Below are positions 26,879-35,910 of a DNA stretch of 64,000 bases, one piece after another; position 1 is the first letter of the stretch, and each line of letters opens with the position of its first letter. Position numbers and translations under genes: made by a program. The notes under the pieces were generated by a model that searched no databases, was not told the DNA's origin, and worked only from the letters and a program-made list of their open reading frames with translations. The stretch covers positions 1 to 64,000 of the forward strand of contig NTLA01000007.1 in assembly GCA_002457435.1 (NCBI GenBank). The letters are read 5' to 3'. Source of the stretch: Acidimicrobiales bacterium MED-G01 (GTDB lineage: Bacteria; Actinomycetota; Acidimicrobiia; Acidimicrobiales; Poriferisodalaceae).

Positions 26879-28486
26879 TCAAGAAGAGCAGGATAACTGC
26901 GAGCAGCCAACTTTAGTGCGTGCCCAATCGGGTCGTAACGCGTAGTAGTGGTCTCTTCCTGTTTGTTCGGTATAGGGGGATCGTAAAAGATCCAATAGCT
27001 CCTCAACCAGAGCCCCGTCACCCTGCTCAGCCTGTTCGATAGCAAGTTGGGCCATATAGTTTCGAAGCACGTATCTTGGGTTGACTGCGTTCATCGAGAC
27101 GCGCCGCTGTTCATCATCGGCACCCAGTTCCCGCTGCCGGGCAGCCCAGTTATCGGCAAAATCGGTGAAAATAACTTTTTGGTCTTCACTTAATCCATCA
27201 CGCCCGTACACGGCGGTCATTAATGGTTCAACTCTCACTGATTTTTCGATGGATTCATCGCAATTAACGCCGCTGAGCTCCCGCCAAAATATTGTCATAT
27301 CAGTTTCAGCGGTCTGCAGGACCGCAAGCGCGTCTTCGGCCATAGTCTTATCTCTAGGAGTATCCAAAGTCGGTAGTCCCAACTTTTTAGCCATCATTTG
27401 TGACCATCCATTTTCGAATCTATGGAGGTAGTGGCCTAGCGCTTCTTGAAGAGGTTCGACCTTCTCAACTAATGGGAATAGAGCGTTCGCTAGTTGGACA
27501 AGGTTCCATTGAGCTATCGCCGGCTGATTTCCAAAACGGTAGCGACGGTTTTGCGCATCGGTGGTATTTGGCGTCCAGTCGGGATCGTAATTGTCCAACC
27601 ACCCATAGGGGCCGTAGTCGATTGTCAGACCCAAGATGGACATGTTGTCAGTGTTCATGACCCCGTGGACAAAGCCGACACGCAACCATTCAACAATCAT
27701 GTCGGCTGTGCGTTCCGCAACTTGTCTTAGAAGTGCGACATAGCGGTCGGGGTCGTCATTTTCGATTTCAGGGAATTCGGTCGCTACTGTGAAATCAGCC
27801 AGCTGTTTCAAGGTTTCGTGGTCGCCCCGGGCGGCGAAGATCTCGAAATTTCCAAAGCGCACAAAAGAGGGGGCGACCCGACACACGATTGCTCCAGGCT
27901 CCGGTCGCGGATTGCCGTTGTACAGCATGTCTCGGGTGACTTCTTCACCTGTTGTAACCAACGATAAGGCTCTAGTAGTTGGGACCCCTAGGTGATGCAT
28001 AGCTTCACTACATAGAAACTCCCGTATTGATGAACGCAAAACAGCCAACCCATCAGCAGATCGCGAGTATGGGGTCGGGCCGGCGCCCTTTAGTTGAAGC
28101 ATTTGATGACGACCATTGACATCAAGAACCTCCCCCAGTGCTATTGCTCGGCCGTCGCCGAGTTGGCCGGCCCAGTGACCGAACTGATGGCCGCCGTAAC
28201 ACGCAGCGTGCGTATCCATTCCTGCCAGCGGGTAGTTCCCTGCCAACACCTCAACAAACTCCTGTTGCCTAATTTCGTTAGGTGCTATTCCAAGCAACTC
28301 CGATGTCTCCAGGCTCAACGCGACTAGTTGCGGATTTCGCACAACCGCTGGCTCGACCCTGCTGTAACAAGCGCCCACAACTTGTCGAGAACCACTTCCT
28401 TCGAGACCATCAGATGGCAGTGATCGTGTGAAACGATTATCGAATCGTAATTTCTTCAGCGCTGACACATCACCATTTTGGCTCAA
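26879..28486 (-). CDS. selO: Protein adenylyltransferase SelO (YdiU family)
   Basis: A 535-residue pseudokinase-fold enzyme that transfers AMP to Ser, Thr or Tyr of proteins; in bacteria it is linked to redox stress. The signature GGHQFGHWAGQLGDGRA (98-114), VGVVHGVMNTDNMS-type metal loop (here VHGVMNTDNMSILG) and YGPYGWLD are present. The protein ends in LSCSS, where the third residue from the end is the Cys that corresponds to selenocysteine in eukaryotic SelO. Its ATG overlaps the end of mrp by four bases (ATGA), so the two are co-translated. Confidence 0.95.
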   Translation of the reverse strand: MSQNGDVSALKKLRFDNRFTRSLPSDGLEGSGSRQVVGACYSRVEPAVVRNPQLVALSLETSELLGIAPNEIRQQEFVEVLAGNYPLAGMDTHAACYGGHQFGHWAGQLGDGRAIALGEVLDVNGRHQMLQLKGAGPTPYSRSADGLAVLRSSIREFLCSEAMHHLGVPTTRALSLVTTGEEVTRDMLYNGNPRPEPGAIVCRVAPSFVRFGNFEIFAARGDHETLKQLADFTVATEFPEIENDDPDRYVALLRQVAERTADMIVEWLRVGFVHGVMNTDNMSILGLTIDYGPYGWLDNYDPDWTPNTTDAQNRRYRFGNQPAIAQWNLVQLANALFPLVEKVEPLQEALGHYLHRFENGWSQMMAKKLGLPTLDTPRDKTMAEDALAVLQTAETDMTIFWRELSGVNCDESIEKSVRVEPLMTAVYGRDGLSEDQKVIFTDFADNWAARQRELGADDEQRRVSMNAVNPRYVLRNYMAQLAIEQAEQGDGALVEELLDLLRSPYTEQTGRDHYYALRPDWARTKVGCSQLSCSS

Positions 28487-29625
28487 ACGAGCTTCAGACC
28501 CTCGTTATATCTGCGTGTCGGCAAATATTCTTCGGTTAAGAGACGAGCCATCTCCCTGAATATGCTCGCTGCTTCACTCTCGGGATCACTGACCACAATC
28601 GGGCGGCCCACATCGCCACCTTCTCTAAGTTCAGTTACCAGAGGGACTTGTCCGAGCAGGGGAACGTCTAGTTCGTGGGCAAGAGCTTCGCCGCCACCGC
28701 TACCAAAAATGTCATAACGCTTTTCGTCTTCGCCTCTGAACCAACTCATGTTTTCAACGACAGCCCGGACTTGGAGGTTGACTTTTTCAGCCATATACGC
28801 TGCTCGCTGAGCCACTTTTTGGGCTGCGGGTTGTGGCGTTGTCACCACAATGAGCTCAGCCTTAGGTAAAAACTGAGCGATAGACAGTGAGATATCGCCA
28901 GTACCTGGAGGGAGATCTATCAGCAGGTAGTCCGGATCGTCCCAATGCACATCAGTCAAAAACTGCTCCAAAGCCTTGTGCAACATCGGTCCTCGCCAAA
29001 TGACAGGCTGGTCTTCGCGGGCAAAAAATCCCATTGATATGCAGCGCACTCCATTAGCTTCAACCGGAATTACCATCTGATCAATCACAGTTGGTGGGCG
29101 TTCTACTCCCAGCATTCGGGGAATGGAGAAACCCCATACGTCCGCGTCGATGACTGCGGTCCGAAGGTCTCGCTGTGCGAGGGCGATGGCCAAATTAGCC
29201 GTGACGCTTGATTTGCCGACCCCGCCTTTTCCACTTGCGACCAACAAGACTCGAGTGGGATTACCGGGCTCGGCGAACGGCACCGCCCGGCCTTCGGCGT
29301 GGCCATGTGCCTCTTCGGTTCCTGCCGTTGAAGACGGGTCCCCAATCAGCTGATCGCGGACTGCAGCTTGTTCGGCCTCATCCATGATTACAAATTCGAC
29401 CGACACCGATTCAAGCTGTGTGTGCTCACCTACGGCGTCTTCAACAAGGTGGATCAGTTCAGTACGCGCCGGCCATTCTTCAGCGGGCAGCGCCACCAGG
29501 ACGTGGGCGTTGCCTCCCGCTATAGAAGCTCCTCGTAGCATTCCCATAGTGTGAAGATCTCGACGAAGTTCAGGGTCAACTACCCCTCCAACTATTTCTG
29601 CTAGCTCAGTGTCGGAAATAGTCAT
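28483..29625 (-). CDS. mrp: Mrp/NBP35-type P-loop ATPase, Fe-S cluster carrier
   Basis: A 380-residue protein with an N-terminal MIP18/DUF59 domain (about 1-85), a linker and a ParA/MinD-like ATPase with SGKGGVGKSSVTAN (131-144), WRGPMLHKALEQFL and LIDLPPGTGD. Members carry Fe-S clusters to apoproteins. The CxxC found in many relatives (between ENMS and IFG.GGG) is absent: that segment reads FRGEDEKRYD. As far as I recall this is also so in mycobacterial Mrp. It heads the mrp-selO unit and is divergent from a SufR-like regulator. Confidence 0.94.
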   Translation of the reverse strand: MTISDTELAEIVGGVVDPELRRDLHTMGMLRGASIAGGNAHVLVALPAEEWPARTELIHLVEDAVGEHTQLESVSVEFVIMDEAEQAAVRDQLIGDPSSTAGTEEAHGHAEGRAVPFAEPGNPTRVLLVASGKGGVGKSSVTANLAIALAQRDLRTAVIDADVWGFSIPRMLGVERPPTVIDQMVIPVEANGVRCISMGFFAREDQPVIWRGPMLHKALEQFLTDVHWDDPDYLLIDLPPGTGDISLSIAQFLPKAELIVVTTPQPAAQKVAQRAAYMAEKVNLQVRAVVENMSWFRGEDEKRYDIFGSGGGEALAHELDVPLLGQVPLVTELREGGDVGRPIVVSDPESEAASIFREMARLLTEEYLPTRRYNEGLKLV

Positions 29626-29681
29626 TATCGGAGGCCTACTCCTATTAAACGACGATTACGGGCTTACGGCCGAACCCTAGG

Positions 29682-29687
29682 TAGAAT
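29682..29687 (+). promoter_or_regulatory. Putative -10 hexamer (TAGAAT) of a leaderless transcript
   Basis: TAGAAT ends eight bases before the GTG at 29696 with no Shine-Dalgarno between. It is a near-ideal -10 for the SufR-like gene. Confidence 0.5.
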
Positions 29688-29695
29688 CTAGTGGT

Positions 29696-30400
29696 GTGGA
29701 CGGCCAATCACTCACGCCTGAAATTTTCTCCGCCGCTGTCGAATCGATAACCGCCTCTTTCGGCGACCCCACACGCCGAGAAATTTATTGGCATATCAGG
29801 GACTCCGAAGCGGGTTTAACCGCTTCCGAAGTCGCCAAAGCCGTGGGGATTCACAATAACGTGGCACGGCATCACCTGGACAAGTTGGCAGCGGCAGGCC
29901 ACGCTGTGGTGGATATACACCGAGCCTCAAAGGCCGGTCGTCCATCTAAACGATATCGATCCGCTAAGTCTGAGATCGCATTCGAGTTCCCGGCACGTCA
30001 CGATGATCTAATGGGAACATTGCTCGGCAGGGCACTTGCACTTCTTCCCAACGATGAGGCAGAGAAACTCGCCGAGGAAGTAGGGCACGAGTATGGCCTT
30101 CATTTAGCGGCCGAAATGGCCCCTGGAGAGGCTCACCGTTCTTTGCAATCTGCGGTGGCAACGGTTGCTGAAACTCTTACCTCGCATGGCTTCGAAGCTC
30201 GTAGTGAGGGTTCCGCAGGTCAGCTCCGAATCGTGTCGGAGCATTGTCCATTTGGACAGGCAGCGATAGACCACCCAGTGCTCTGCGCCATAGACCGAGG
30301 ACTAGTGAGGGGAATGTTGGCCGGCTTACACGGAGAGACAGCTCCTCAGTTAGCTGGCTCTCTGCCCATGGGTCACTCAGCTTGCACAACCTTGGTCTAG
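29696..30400 (+). CDS. SufR-like winged-helix transcriptional regulator
   Basis: A 234-residue regulator. The N-terminal ArsR/winged-helix domain (GDPTRREIYWHI, LTASEVAKAVGIHNNVARHHLDKL, GRPSKRY wing) is clear. The C-terminal half has C184, C197 (C-x12-C) and C230, which resembles the cluster-binding cysteines of SufR, the Fe-S-sensing repressor of suf genes. No suf operon is in the window, but the divergent neighbour is mrp, an Fe-S carrier, so it may control mrp-selO. The regulator's ligand is inferred, not shown. Confidence 0.75.
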   Translation: MDGQSLTPEIFSAAVESITASFGDPTRREIYWHIRDSEAGLTASEVAKAVGIHNNVARHHLDKLAAAGHAVVDIHRASKAGRPSKRYRSAKSEIAFEFPARHDDLMGTLLGRALALLPNDEAEKLAEEVGHEYGLHLAAEMAPGEAHRSLQSAVATVAETLTSHGFEARSEGSAGQLRIVSEHCPFGQAAIDHPVLCAIDRGLVRGMLAGLHGETAPQLAGSLPMGHSACTTLV

Positions 30401-30416
30401 GTCTCTTGACAGCTAC

Positions 30417-31133
30417 TTAGTTAATCCCAGGTTCAACCAAAGGTTCCCGAGCCCACGTTTCGCGCCCTTCGACCCCTCCGGTGACAGGACCCCCTAATCC
30501 AATGTGAATATAGGGTTCCGGGTTAGCGGACCACTCATACCCTTCGATTTGACTAATACTTCGTCGACCATTCAACATTCGGAATAACTCATGCTCCGAT
30601 ATGCGAAGAATATTTTGTTGTCGCTTACCTACATTCAGCGTAGGTCCTTGCTCTAGTTCAATCGCTAGGTCGGGAGCGCCGCATTCGGTGAGATGCTGAC
30701 GCCAGACAACGAAACTGCTTTTCGTCGCAAGGGTAAGTGCCTCGGGTGGCAGCGTTGTACCTGGAGCGAGAACGGCGCGGAGATCCGCCTCGTGGGCAGC
30801 AGCATCACCAAAGGCGTATCTAACCGGGTCGCCCATACCTGGCTCGTCACTTAGCGAAACCATCTGATCTATTGCTGTGCTCCAAGCAAAAGAAATTTCG
30901 TCGAAATTCAACGCTGAGAGCCGATTGACGCCGTCGCTGGTCCATTGCTCCGACCCATAACCGTCGAGTCGGTGGGCGACCCAGTCTTGACAGACTGCTG
31001 TTACGTGACGCAAAAGATCGATGGCTGACCAGAGTGGACAGCTCGGCAAAATAGCGTTTTGGTCAATTCGGACTAGACCAATAATCCGCTCATTAACACC
31101 TCTGTAAAGCTCAAGTACCCCCGTATTCACCAC
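30417..31133 (-). CDS. Maleylpyruvate isomerase-like protein (DinB fold, probably mycothiol-dependent)
   Basis: A 238-residue protein. The N-terminal half is a DinB-type four-helix bundle with the histidines used for metal binding (LLRHVTAVCQDW, and AAAHEADLRAVL). This corresponds to the mycothiol-dependent maleylpyruvate isomerase N-terminal domain (TIGR03083 group). The C-terminal part, with ISEHELFRMLNGRRSISQI, matches the C-terminal region of these proteins. The substrate is unknown; mycothiol use is inferred from the family. The start is GTG at 31133 with AGGAG about 11 bases upstream; a second GTG follows directly. It ends convergently with the regulator gene. Confidence 0.8.
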   Translation of the reverse strand: MVNTGVLELYRGVNERIIGLVRIDQNAILPSCPLWSAIDLLRHVTAVCQDWVAHRLDGYGSEQWTSDGVNRLSALNFDEISFAWSTAIDQMVSLSDEPGMGDPVRYAFGDAAAHEADLRAVLAPGTTLPPEALTLATKSSFVVWRQHLTECGAPDLAIELEQGPTLNVGKRQQNILRISEHELFRMLNGRRSISQIEGYEWSANPEPYIHIGLGGPVTGGVEGRETWAREPLVEPGIN

Positions 31134-31150
31134 GTCAGTGTTTCTCCTAT

Positions 31151-31249
31151 CTATTTCGCTAACGCCACCACAACAACAAGCACCACAAACAACGCACCTA
31201 TCAGCGTTGCCCGTGGACCCATCAAACCCGAATTAGAGATCCTCGACAT
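31151..31249 (-). CDS. Possible 32-residue single-span membrane peptide
   Basis: A short frame in the 280-base gap between the DinB-fold gene and ccmI starts with MSRISNSGLMGPRA and ends in a run of about 14 hydrophobic residues closing with ALAK. The shape is that of a one-span membrane peptide with a basic N-terminus. There is no good ribosome binding site. The rest of the gap shows nothing recognisable. It may be a chance frame. Confidence 0.25.
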   Translation of the reverse strand: MSRISNSGLMGPRATLIGALFVVLVVVVALAK

Positions 31250-31415
31250 AACAGAATCTTAGGACCGCGAGAGTTGGCAGTAGGAAAGATCACAGTTTCT
31301 TTGTTTCAAGTGCCCGGCTGGGCTTTTCGGCTCGTTGCATTCGCCGACGACCTGGAGTGACTTCTAACATTTGGTAGCTGATTCGAACCAATTTCCAACC
31401 TTTCAGACTTGAGCT

Positions 31416-32243
31416 TTACTCGGTAGTTGGCTGTAACTCCGAACTCATTTCTTCAATGATTCGGGTGAGTTCGGCTCGCATTGCGTCGGGTGGGTCACGT
31501 GCGAGCGCCATCTCGTACATCTCGATAGCCAGAATGAGGTCATTTTCTAGTTCTCTCGCCACGAACCCCCGAAAAATATATGGATCGAACCCGGCAGGCC
31601 GCATAGAGATTGCCTCGTCAAGACTTCGTATGCCTTCTTCTTGAACATCTGGTTCGTCTATGCGCACAAGAATCCATCCGCGCAGAGTTAACGCATCAAT
31701 ATTTTTCGGCTCACGTTCCAAAACTTGGTCAAGTTGTCGTACAGCGGCCAGTGGGTTAGTCATACGTTCATGTATCTGCGCTGACAACACCAACGCCTCG
31801 GTCATTTCGGGAGCGTCGCGCAACACCTCTTCAATAACTCCCCTAGCTCCTTCTAGATCATTGGCAAAGAAAAGACTTTGAGCGCTAGCTAACCGATTCC
31901 GAGGTGAGCGATCAATCTCTCCTGAAAGGGGTTCACCCGGGGCACGTAACCCTGAGGACTGAGCTACTGCATAACCTGCCGCGATTCCTGCAACGGCAAT
32001 CGCGACTATCCACCATAGGTAACGTTTCGAATTCTGTTTCGGTGAGGGGACTGCAGATCCTGTAAGACCGCGGCTAACGCTGGCTAGGCGGTGCGTGTAA
32101 TCATTTCGCAGCGTTTCGTATTCGTTGTCGCTGAGATCGCCAGTCGAGTGTTCTTTTTCTAAATCATCCAATGACCGCAAAAGAAACTCTTGTTCTTCGG
32201 TCAACTTCGCGCCCCCTGAGGAGGATTGCTTCCGCTCCTTCAA
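31416..32243 (-). CDS. ccmI: CcmI/CycH-like tetratricopeptide membrane protein
   Basis: A 275-residue protein at the end of the ccm cluster. A CcmI-like N-terminal cytoplasmic helix region (LTEEQEFLLRSLDDLEKEHSTGDLSDNEYETLR in the family pattern) precedes one membrane segment (about 74-95). A periplasmic-side domain follows with several TPR-like units (about 115-265). CcmI proteins hold apocytochrome c during haem attachment. The start ATG overlaps the stop of ccmH by four bases. Sequence similarity is mainly architectural, but the position is decisive. Confidence 0.82.
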   Translation of the reverse strand: MKERKQSSSGGAKLTEEQEFLLRSLDDLEKEHSTGDLSDNEYETLRNDYTHRLASVSRGLTGSAVPSPKQNSKRYLWWIVAIAVAGIAAGYAVAQSSGLRAPGEPLSGEIDRSPRNRLASAQSLFFANDLEGARGVIEEVLRDAPEMTEALVLSAQIHERMTNPLAAVRQLDQVLEREPKNIDALTLRGWILVRIDEPDVQEEGIRSLDEAISMRPAGFDPYIFRGFVARELENDLILAIEMYEMALARDPPDAMRAELTRIIEEMSSELQPTTE

Positions 32244-32698
32244 GTCGGCTCCCGAAGCGAGGAAACTATTTTTAGATCGTCGTCAGATGGTTCAGCTCCC
32301 CTACCCACTCGCCACTTTCTGAAAGCAAAAACTAAAAAGGCTGCTGAAACGACAGCTACGAAAACAGGCACTATCCATACCAGCGATGCGATCCCTGTTC
32401 GCGGAGGATTGGCATTTACGTCCTTCCCATATTGGCGAGCCATCCAAGCCCGGATTTCTGCATCAGAACGCCCCTCGGACACGAGGTCATCAACTTGGGC
32501 TCGTATCGCCGCTGCAACAGGGGCATTCGATTCCAGAACATTTTGGCCATCGCACACCGGACATAGCGTCGTTGCTTTTATCTCGTAGGCGCGTTCACCA
32601 TCGGTGGCGGGAGGGTCATCCGCTATCGCCGCCACCACCAAGGCCAGCGACGACACGAGCGCTAAACAAAACCATGAGATCCAGTGTCGCCGCTTCAC
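32240..32698 (-). CDS. ccmH: Cytochrome c maturation protein CcmH
   Basis: A 152-residue secreted thiol-disulfide protein anchored by a C-terminal membrane segment (about 103-125). An N-terminal signal (1-26) precedes the CcmH/NrfF domain with CPVC (46-49), QNVLESNAPVA and IRAWMARQYGKDV. It keeps the CXXCH cysteines of apocytochrome reduced together with CcmG. The start overlaps ccmG by four bases and the stop overlaps ccmI by four bases. Confidence 0.94.
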   Translation of the reverse strand: MKRRHWISWFCLALVSSLALVVAAIADDPPATDGERAYEIKATTLCPVCDGQNVLESNAPVAAAIRAQVDDLVSEGRSDAEIRAWMARQYGKDVNANPPRTGIASLVWIVPVFVAVVSAAFLVFAFRKWRVGRGAEPSDDDLKIVSSLREPT

Positions 32699-33243
32699 CG
32701 GTCGACCGCTTTCAGTTCGAGATCACTCACAACTCGGTCCACTTCATCGGCAGTTATCTGCCCCTGCCACTTTGCGACGACGATACCTCCGGGACCTACC
32801 AAGAAGGACTCGGGGGGTCGCAAAACACCAAAGGCGACTGCCCAGGCTGCATCACTGTCGATTAATACGGGCCAGTCACCTCCGTGCTCCGCAAAAAAAG
32901 CTCGCGCATCTTCTTCGGTGTCCCCGAACGGAATGCTGACTACAACTCCATCTTTTTGATGACGTCGACTCCATTCAGCTAGTTGAGGGTGCTCTCTTTC
33001 ACACGGCACGCACCAAGAAGCGAAAAAATTTATTAGCACCCATCTGTCGGAAAAATCATCCACATCGAAAGTCGCTTCATTGAAACCTACCCCTACCACC
33101 GCTGGCACAAGTTGTCCGATCAGAGGACTTCTGGAAGCAGTTCCCGTCCCACTTTCTCTGGTAGCTAGGACCACGACGAACCCGAAGAGGACGAGTCCCA
33201 CGGCGGCACTTACGAAGCGCACAGTCCCAACATTTCGGGTCAT
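32695..33243 (-). CDS. ccmG: Thioredoxin-like cytochrome c maturation protein CcmG (DsbE)
   Basis: A 182-residue membrane-anchored thioredoxin. An N-terminal hydrophobic anchor (about 7-28) is followed by a thioredoxin fold with active site WCVPC (77-81), PFGDTEEDARAFF and the cis-proline region near PPESFLVG. It reduces apocytochrome c or CcmH. The ATG at 33243 overlaps the ccmF stop as TGATG. The open frame extends upstream to 33345 inside ccmF, but those residues are unlike the family. Confidence 0.94.
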   Translation of the reverse strand: MTRNVGTVRFVSAAVGLVLFGFVVVLATRESGTGTASRSPLIGQLVPAVVGVGFNEATFDVDDFSDRWVLINFFASWCVPCEREHPQLAEWSRRHQKDGVVVSIPFGDTEEDARAFFAEHGGDWPVLIDSDAAWAVAFGVLRPPESFLVGPGGIVVAKWQGQITADEVDRVVSDLELKAVDR

Positions 33244-35204
33244 CACAAGCCAACCTCTTCTAGGTCGGCTCGAGCATGGCGCCTCCCTGGCACTATCGCT
33301 AATAGGGTGCCTCCCGCTATCACCAGGCCTCCAACCCACAGCCATGCCACAAGTGGTTCTACGAGGACGCGTATCACCACTAGGTCACTGTCCTCTTCGG
33401 GTATCGCGACCAGAGTCAAATACACGTCGTCAATAAAACTCGTGGCGACAGATGGAGTAGCAATTGGTCTGCCAAAGGTGGGGTACTGGGTGATTGTTGG
33501 TGAATAAATACCTCTCCCTTCAACATTGATTCGTGCTCGAACAACACGGTTGGGGCCATCCATTTCGTCAACTATGTCGACAAACATTATTTGGTGACCG
33601 GCGACGGAGCCTCGGTCCCCTGGGCGCAGCTGAAACTCGCCCTCTTCGCTGAATGAAGTGCTCGCTATAAACCCAAAAGCAAGCAAGCTAACTCCGATGT
33701 GCGCGACCATTCCTCCACCAGAGCGCCCCGTAATGCCCCTCCATCCATTTCGAACAACAGCCAGAACAAGGTGACGTGCCGAGGAGCCGATAACGAAACC
33801 ACCTAGTCCTATACCAATGACTGGGCCGATACCTTCAGCACCAAGCAGCAACGCTAAAACCATCGTCGCCGCTCCGATAGCAGCAGGCACTAGGGCTCGG
33901 GTTCCAACAACCGATCCCGCCGTGGACCGCCAAGTAAGTGTTGGGGCCACCCCCATCACCAATAGCAACGCAACGCCGATGGGGAGCAGCATCCGATCAA
34001 AGTATGGCCGCCCGACCGCTAACTGATCACCGTTGATGGCTTCAACGATCAGAGGAAACACAGTTCCTAATAAGACAATGAACGCAAAGAGCGTAAACAA
34101 AAGGTTGTTAGCAAGAAATGCTCCTTCGCGCGACAGCGGCGAATCTATGGAGCCCGGAGAACGGAGTTGGTCTCCTCGCCACCCGACGAGCGCTACCGAA
34201 ACAACCAAAATCAGCGCAAAGAAAGCCAAGAGCAACGGCCCCAAGCTCGACGCGCTGAATTCATGGACAGAGTCGATCACCCCAGAACGGGTTAAGAAAG
34301 TGCCGAAGATAGTTAACGCGAAGGTCACTAACAGGAGGGATAGATTCCACACCCGCAGCATGCCTCTTCGCTCTTGGACAATCACAGAGTGAACAAAAGC
34401 CGTCCCGGTCAGCCACGGGAGAAATGAGGCGTTCTCTACCGGGTCCCAAGCCCAATACCCACCCCACCCCAATACTTCATACGACCACCACGCCCCGAGA
34501 AGTATCCCGACCGTCAGACTCACCCAAGCAATAAGGGTCCAGATCCGAGTTAGTACCAACCAACCTTCACCAAGCCGACCGGTAACAAGGGCCGCTACCG
34601 CAAAACCGAACGGCACCGTAAAACCGACATAACCCAGATACAGCATCACTGGATGGATAGCCATGAGTGGGTGGTTTCTCAACAGCGGATTCAAACCGTC
34701 ACCATCAATCGGAGCTATGGCCAATGTGCCGAATGGGTCGGCGGGGCCAACTAAAATTCCGAAGAAAAAAACACAGACCAAAAGCATTGTGAGCAATGCC
34801 CACGCGACAAGGCGATCTTCGATTCGTCGTCGGAAACTAATAGCAACGGCGGTCACATATAGAGACAGCACAAATGCCCATAACAACAACGAACCTTCAA
34901 GGGCTCCCCACAAGGTCGCAATTTTGTAGAGCAGTGGTGTCGCTCGGGTCGAATTTGCCGCCACATACTGCAGTGAGAAATCATCTCGTAGCAGCGCTAT
35001 TTCCATCGCAGCCACAGCTAACACGCAGCCACCTGCCATAACGAAGACCCATGTGAGTGCGCGTCGATGATGTTGTTCGCTTTTCGACGCTATGGCTGAA
35101 ACCAACGTCATCACTCCGCCTATTGCTCCAACGAAGCCGACCGCAACTCCAAGAGTGCCAACAAGCGCTATCACGACGCAGCTGCCGGTCCCTCGAACAA
35201 GCAT
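33243..35204 (-). CDS. ccmF: Haem lyase core protein CcmF
   Basis: A 653-residue polytopic protein that, with CcmH and CcmI, attaches haem from CcmE to apocytochrome c. The tryptophan-rich WWD motif (WGGYWAWDPVENAS) is at 247-260, with flanking histidines in RNHPLMAIHPVMLY and FVHSVI. FGTFLTRSGVIDSVHEF is another family block. The ATG at 35204 overlaps the end of ccmE by 34 bases; a GTG at 35174 would give a four-base GTGA overlap and is a realistic alternative. Length is normal for CcmF. Confidence 0.96.
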   Translation of the reverse strand: MLVRGTGSCVVIALVGTLGVAVGFVGAIGGVMTLVSAIASKSEQHHRRALTWVFVMAGGCVLAVAAMEIALLRDDFSLQYVAANSTRATPLLYKIATLWGALEGSLLLWAFVLSLYVTAVAISFRRRIEDRLVAWALLTMLLVCVFFFGILVGPADPFGTLAIAPIDGDGLNPLLRNHPLMAIHPVMLYLGYVGFTVPFGFAVAALVTGRLGEGWLVLTRIWTLIAWVSLTVGILLGAWWSYEVLGWGGYWAWDPVENASFLPWLTGTAFVHSVIVQERRGMLRVWNLSLLLVTFALTIFGTFLTRSGVIDSVHEFSASSLGPLLLAFFALILVVSVALVGWRGDQLRSPGSIDSPLSREGAFLANNLLFTLFAFIVLLGTVFPLIVEAINGDQLAVGRPYFDRMLLPIGVALLLVMGVAPTLTWRSTAGSVVGTRALVPAAIGAATMVLALLLGAEGIGPVIGIGLGGFVIGSSARHLVLAVVRNGWRGITGRSGGGMVAHIGVSLLAFGFIASTSFSEEGEFQLRPGDRGSVAGHQIMFVDIVDEMDGPNRVVRARINVEGRGIYSPTITQYPTFGRPIATPSVATSFIDDVYLTLVAIPEEDSDLVVIRVLVEPLVAWLWVGGLVIAGGTLLAIVPGRRHARADLEEVGL

Positions 35205-35722
35205 TGATCAAGAAAACCTTCTGGAGCTTTATCCGTTAACCGCTGCTCATTGGCTGACGCGTACTCGTTGGTGTGTTTCACAAGCATGCGATCACTAGCG
35301 AAGTAGTGCGTATCACTGCCAGCTACATTTCTGATTTCGCCAATCGCCCAACTTCCTTCCAGCACTACTGGAATCCAGGGCGACTTGAACAGTTCGGGAG
35401 GGTCAGATGAATGCCATATAGACACGACCACACAGTCATGAATAATTTCGAAAGTAGTTATTCCAGATTCACTTTTCACGGTCGACGGGATGACTCGCCC
35501 CTGTATCCGAAAGCGACGGTCCCCTAACTCGACACGCTGTTCCACTGCTTCATCGGCATTTCGAAAAAACAAGGTGGCGTTTCGGAGTCCCTGCGCTGTG
35601 ATCAAGGCCATCGCGGCGATCAACACTAGAGCTACTACCAGAACCGTCCGCCGGCGCCGACGGTGCATCTTCTGACGCAATTCGTCCGGGGCTTCAACCT
35701 CATGTCGTGGGGTTAAGTCCAT
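35171..35722 (-). CDS. ccmE: Haem chaperone CcmE
   Basis: A 183-residue membrane-anchored OB-fold protein that covalently carries haem to CcmF. One N-terminal membrane segment (about 26-44) follows a basic stretch. The haem-binding pair is seen as H150 and Y154 in LVKHTNEY, the usual HxxxY form rather than the CxxxY variant known in some archaea and delta-proteobacteria. The C-terminal tail is longer than in E. coli. It follows ccmD by two bases. Confidence 0.93.
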   Translation of the reverse strand: MDLTPRHEVEAPDELRQKMHRRRRRTVLVVALVLIAAMALITAQGLRNATLFFRNADEAVEQRVELGDRRFRIQGRVIPSTVKSESGITTFEIIHDCVVVSIWHSSDPPELFKSPWIPVVLEGSWAIGEIRNVAGSDTHYFASDRMLVKHTNEYASANEQRLTDKAPEGFLDQCLFEGPAAAS

Positions 35723-35724
35723 TA

Positions 35725-35895
35725 TTAAAGATCCGTTGTCGCGCCAGCGTCTTTTCTAGCGTCAAGCTGCTCCATCTCACCGATGCCAAGCTCCTGACCA
35801 ATGATCTTGCCGCGTGACACGACCCAGATCGAATACGTAGCAATAACAATGAAGGTGATTCCCCAGCCGGTTACAACTGTCGCGACTTCACTCAT
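35725..35895 (-). CDS. ccmD: CcmD-like small membrane protein
   Basis: A 56-residue protein between ccmC and ccmE. It has a single membrane helix (about 9-26, ending IWVVSRGK) followed by a charged C-terminal tail, the exact architecture of CcmD, which helps release holo-CcmE from the CcmABC complex. GGGGA seven bases upstream supports the ATG at 35895; another ATG two codons earlier is possible. Its stop is two bases before ccmE. Sequence conservation of CcmD is low, so the call depends on size, topology and position. Confidence 0.8.
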   Translation of the reverse strand: MSEVATVVTGWGITFIVIATYSIWVVSRGKIIGQELGIGEMEQLDARKDAGATTDL

Positions 35896-35910
35896 AATCA
35901 TTCCCCATCG

